NCBI GenBank assembly: GCA_036346225.1
Contig: JARFIW010000999.1
Coordinates: forward strand, 479,001-543,000
Source of the DNA: Platerodrilus igneus
Lineage: Eukaryota > Arthropoda > Insecta > Coleoptera > Lycidae
DNA: 64,000 nt
Direction: 5' to 3'
Part shown: one piece after another, positions 59,816 to 64,000 of the stretch
Numbering within the stretch: position 1 is the stretch's first letter
Layout: each line of letters opens with the position of its first letter
Notes under the pieces: generated by a model
The model's input: only the letters and a program-made list of their open reading frames with translations
Database searches by the model: none
What the model was told of the DNA's origin: nothing
Translations under genes and position numbers: made by a program

Positions 59816-59864
<49 letters not shown>
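59798..59864. repeat. Inverted-repeat half-site plus (AT)n
   Basis: GGAATCATAAACCTGATCCC followed by an AT run. The reverse complement (ATTGGGATCAGGTTTATGAT then TCC) lies at 61609-61631 on the other side of the LTR, and again at 61921-61943. Confidence 0.9.
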
Positions 59865-59867
<3 letters not shown>

Positions 59868-61603
59868 AACTATTTTTCTCTCTCTAATTGGCTCCGCTAG
59901 CCTCACGCATGGGCGCTAGTGAAACGCTTTTCTATACTTCTGGCCGACAATACTTTATTATCACCATGCTCCAAGTTAGGTGTCTGCAAAACAAAGTCTT
60001 CCGACGTAACTAGGGTCTATTCCTTGGGTAGAGCTATGAGCAATGGGGGTACGTCGAAATCTGTGGGGGGGTCACACTCAAACTAAAACAAACAGGCGCC
60101 TCCAAGTACAGATTGATTCATGTAAATGGCATGGCTAATTTCTAAGGGCGGACGTGGAGACCCAAAGAAAAAAAGATCGCCTTCGCTGACAAAAACCTGT
60201 CTTAACAGAATAAGACGCTGTTCCTGTAAGGAAAAATAATAATTAAGTCACATAAAAATGGGAACACTATTTGTGTCCCTCAAATATATCTAAAATGCAA
60301 AAGAATGTTTCCTACATAAGGGTACCATAAAATTGAACTCTTATTGCTTTTTGTTTATCAGGTCTGATCAAACTAGATCAGAATAAAAGACTTTAAGCGT
60401 GGATTATAAATTTACTAGAAAGAATTTTTCTGTTTCTGTAAATAAAATTTAATGCAATAAAATAAAATGAATACTTGAATTACTTGAAGAATTATTGTAA
60501 AGTTTATCAACTTGATTCTTACTCAAATATATTACAACCCAGTGTGACTGGTTATACTAAGGTTTTCTAACCCAATCAGATCTGTGTAGGTCATTTACAA
60601 ATTAATATACAAAACTTTCTTTTAAGTTAACAGTATTAAAATCGATTTGAAGTCAAAATATTCACAAAGATATTCTCTAATTTTATCAAAGGTGGTAGTA
60701 ATGTAATACGAAACATCTGCTTGCAATTGTGCAATTGTTGACGGCATATTTCAAACAAACAGGTGACGTAGCCGCAGCTGTTAATTTATGCTGAAGCCAC
60801 GTGTAGTCACATATCTACGAAACTAAGTGAAATTTAAATTTGATACTGGAGAAAACCAGCTTAGCTACAGATAAACTGAATAACAAATTTGTGCTTCTAT
60901 AAAACAAAACGAAATAACGTGCTTTTAGAAGGAAGCACTGAGGAAATCTTAAAGCTATTACGAACCAAACCCCGGGCTGCTGTCCTTGGCTAGATTGGGA
61001 ACTGCATCGCCGTGCGGAGTCTGCAGCTAATTATTCCTGCTTTCCATGCTTTAAATACAGGTGTCGAAGCGAAGTGGGTTTCTTACATTGATTCAAAGTT
61101 GCATAAATTTTGTAGCGTAATCTTCCATGGTCTAATCTTAGTTATAAATATAATTTTCGTTGCGTAGTTTGTAAGTCGTAGTTTGTAAGTCGTAGTTTGC
61201 AAGTCGTAGTTGCGCTAAACAAATTTTTAAATTAGGTATTAGGATAACGAATATACAATACCAACCGTTACTCAGGAAGTGTGTTACACAATTAATGCGA
61301 CCCGGAGGTCACTCGCCATTCTCTTCGAATGCATGCTGTCGCTGCTTTTACCTATCGACGAGTGCCCCTGCCGCGTTCTTGCATGGTGGGAGGGTCCCGA
61401 GGGGGGTTGTCAATCCTCTCACGCGCGTGCCTGTGGCTGTGGAATACACCGACCTCCGAAACAAATAGACTAACGACTCTAGATACTGTATTAATGCAAA
61501 AATTTGATTGTTACACGTATTATTACTTTAGTTAATAAAGGTGTTTTAACATTCGTTATACCTTTAATGCAGAGATTTTTAATGCGAAAATAAAATTGTT
61601 ACA
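59865..61603 (+). mobile_element. Solo LTR (family L), fourth copy
   Basis: TGTAAC at 59865 and GTTACA ending at 61603. Flanks are ATAT on both sides, consistent with a 4-bp duplication but uninformative in TA-rich DNA. It shares AGTCTTCCGACGTAACTAGG, GGCGCCTCCAAGT, GGGCGGACGTGGAGACCC and ACAGGTGACGT with 33591-35395. AATAAA at about 61537 lies some 65 bp before the end. The GC-rich tract at 61290-61460 has overlapping ORFs that are not conserved. Confidence 0.78.
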
Positions 61604-61628
61604 ATATATTGGGATCAGGTTTATGATT

Positions 61629-61674
<46 letters not shown>

Positions 61675-61888
61675 GTACCCTATAAATATCGTGCCCCTAC
61701 GAATTATCAATTTTAAAACAAATCGAAAATTGCAGACAATAGAAACAATTTTCTATACAATAATTTCTTACCCAGATTCCGCTTCCATCACTTTAATTGA
61801 TTTCTTCAACAGCTCCCAGGCTAGCTCAGTTGCGCCTCCTCTTGGATACCTAGATTCACTATCATACTCTTTATCGTTTACGCACACT

Positions 61889-61925
<37 letters not shown>

Positions 61926-61941
61926 GATCAGGTTTATGATT

Positions 61942-61980
<39 letters not shown>
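61604..61980 (+). repeat. Partial tandem duplication with three (AT)n tracts
   Basis: ATTGGGATCAGG..ATTCC(AT)n then TTGTGTACCCTATAAATATC to CGCACACTCC is followed by (AT)n and the same ATTGGGATCAGG..(AT)n again. The first copy of element A's start (61670-61890) therefore breaks off at CACTCC, and the second continues to the window end. AT tracts: 61631-61669, 61891-61920, 61943-61980. Confidence 0.9.
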
Positions 61981-61983
<3 letters not shown>

Positions 61984-64000
61984 CTGTGTACCCTATAAAT
62001 ATCGTGCCCCTACGAATTATCAATTTTAAAACAAATCGAAAATTGCACACAATAGAAACAATTTTCTATACAATAATTTCTTACCCAGATTCCGCTTCCA
62101 TCACTTTAATTGATTTCTTCAACAGCTCCCAGGCTAGCTCAGTTGCGCCTCCTCTTGGATACCTAGATTCACTATCATACTCTTTATCGTTTACGCACAC
62201 TCTCAATAAAACCACAAAATAATACAACAATCATACAATATTTATTTACCACTATTTACAAATAAAAATTAAAGGTTATTTACATATCGGTGCTCAAGTT
62301 ACACCTCAATAAATTCTATTTTTGTAAAGTCCAGGATTTTAACTTGAAATATCAAACACATTGAATGTAACCAGAGTAAATGGGCCCTGAAAAATACCTT
62401 ATTTTTCTTTCTTTATTTATAATTAATTTTAATTAGTACACTCTGGAGTATGGTAAGCTCATGATAACCCAGTTAATTATGAATAATGTATGCTTCTTAC
62501 TTTGCATACTCTTACAACAAACACAAAAAAAAAACATGTACTCTTAACAATAAAAAAAATTAAATCCCTGAGAAACGTAAATAAGCTTTATATACACCTT
62601 TAGATTTATATTTAAATACCATAATAAAAGTTAGTTATGCGTATTATTTTCAATACGCAAAATAATGCAAAATACCATTATAGTTCACTCTTACACATCA
62701 CAACAATTTTCATAGTTTATAAAAACAACAAATTCTCAAGCGGTACCTGGAATTTCTTGAAGATCCCTACTCCGTTCACGATGCGTTTAAGTTGTTTTCG
62801 CTCTCGGTTTCGTGGTTCTGTTCTGCTGGCCGCTTCTAGCTATTTGTAGATGAACACCATCTAAGTTGTGCTGCATGCTCTGCCTTCACGATGCATCCAA
62901 ATCCAAATCCAAGTTTATTACACTTCTTTTATAATAGCTTAATTTAATTTACGTTACTTTACGTCACTTCACAAGCTTGTTAAGATATATGTTGCACCTA
63001 AATAAAATTTAGACTCGACACTATCCGCGTTTCAAATTATGAGGCCAACACTGTACTACTTAAATTAAAATTTTTATATACTTACAAGCTTGTGGTAAAT
63101 TTCTGTTCGTAGTCTGAAGCGATGAAAATTCTAAGAGAGCGATGCTAATTCTCTTAGAGTATTTATATAATTCGAATGCCACCTCTCGGTCACTCTTCCC
63201 GCGAAATGCCTCATTTAAAATAATACTTTCTCAAATTTTGGTTCAACCGTTTTTGAAATCTCCGAAATTTAGCTCGTCGTTATGTTATTTTCCGAAAAAC
63301 CCGCGTTCAAATTTTCCCGTGCTTGTCTGTTCTACAACTAACTATATCGACCAATGATATATTTCGTGACGTCTTAAAAACCCCGCCTATATTAACTCTA
63401 TTCTTCTTTTATGCATATTCAATGTTTCCTTCCTGGTAGAAAATCGATATTACTGTCCGCGTTTCAAACTAACCCATGTGGACTGCATACGTGCGTTTCG
63501 AAATAAACTGCTATTATGCCTGTCTCATTCTGAAGCATATCATTGATTGTCGATCCTTTCTGCGCTTTAAGGAAACTTTTAGTTAGCATTTATACAAAAC
63601 ATTCTACCGTTTGCACAATATACCTCGAAGCTTGTCTTTAATCTACACAAATTAGGAGAACATGACCTTTCCAAAACATGCAGGTGTTCCATTAACAAAC
63701 GTTTTAAATAACATTTCTATGAGTTTACGTTTCAAGATATTTTATATTCAACAGCTGTTTATTTGTTAGTGAAGCGTTTCACCTTGGTATTATCGATTTT
63801 TCAAGCTCTTATGCGTATTAGACTATAATAACCCTTTCAACTAAACTCAATTAAATTAATTAATAATTTGCATTGGCTTCTACAATTTATTTTCTTTACG
63901 AACCTAACTAAATTTTAATCACTAATTGTAAAATTATGGTGATACTTGTTACTTTAAATTCACTAAATGAAATAAATTTCGCACGTAAATTCTGGTTGTT
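61981..64000. mobile_element. Element A (second copy), runs off the window
   Basis: TTGCTGTGTACCCTATAAAT onward matches 40317-42400 in the same orientation with few differences, including GGTTCAACCGTTTT and ATTCTGGTTGTT at the window edge. No gene; the frames at 61673-61939 and 61986-62222 are the same start region twice. Confidence 0.85.

Noticed and set aside
61673..62222. Duplicate 78-88-residue ORFs
   Set aside because: Same start region of element A present twice by tandem duplication; the corresponding frame at 40320 is not maintained.

Overview
The window looks like a repeat-rich, AT-rich stretch of an arthropod nuclear genome, most likely an insect. The signs are short introns with TTTCAG acceptors, a eukaryotic leucine-rich-repeat gene, and relics of Polinton-like, Gypsy, Crypton-like, Penelope and non-LTR elements. 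There is no operon structure and I saw no tRNA, rRNA or CRISPR array. The species cannot be fixed from the sequence. Only one long intact protein-coding exon is present: an LRR exon at 35756-38248. Almost everything else is mobile DNA, much of it in inverted or tandem form.

Layout. 1-6560: decayed Polinton/Maverick-like element with a frameshifted type-B DNA polymerase (minus), a small OB-like ORF (minus), a conserved hypothetical ORF (plus, one in-frame stop) and an integrase stub (plus), with tandem repeats between the divergent halves. 7058-28015: a very large imperfect palindrome centred near 17524. Its arms carry a solo LTR each (7908-9809 and 21331-23223). The left arm alone holds a Crypton-like insertion (14368-15567) and an A-B-A duplication (10555-14178). 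The right arm alone holds a broken Gypsy element (23553-27777), itself interrupted by a 5'-truncated non-LTR retrotransposon (26172-26684). 29636-35680: a 6.0-kb foldback-like element with perfect 30-bp inverted ends, a 6-bp target duplication (TTACTT) and a 121-bp satellite that reverses direction at about 32313; a 1.8-kb solo LTR sits inside it. It ends 76 bp upstream of the LRR exon.

40281-64000: a chain of elements whose ends read TTGCTGTG and whose borders are (TA)n microsatellites (A 40317, B 42505, C 44145, D 46765, second copy of A at 61981). Element D contains a near-perfect 3.0-kb palindrome with a 3-nt spacer (48383-51393). A relative of C and D at 52.8-58.6 kb contains four tandem 1.27-kb units. 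A Penelope GIY-YIG relic (58656-58934) and a fourth LTR copy (59865-61603) follow.

There is no pathway here. The interest lies in genome architecture. Palindrome arms serve as each other's empty-site control, nested insertions carry readable target duplications, and a satellite-bearing foldback element has landed at the probable 5' exon boundary of the LRR gene. All homology calls are by eye from motifs; no search was run.
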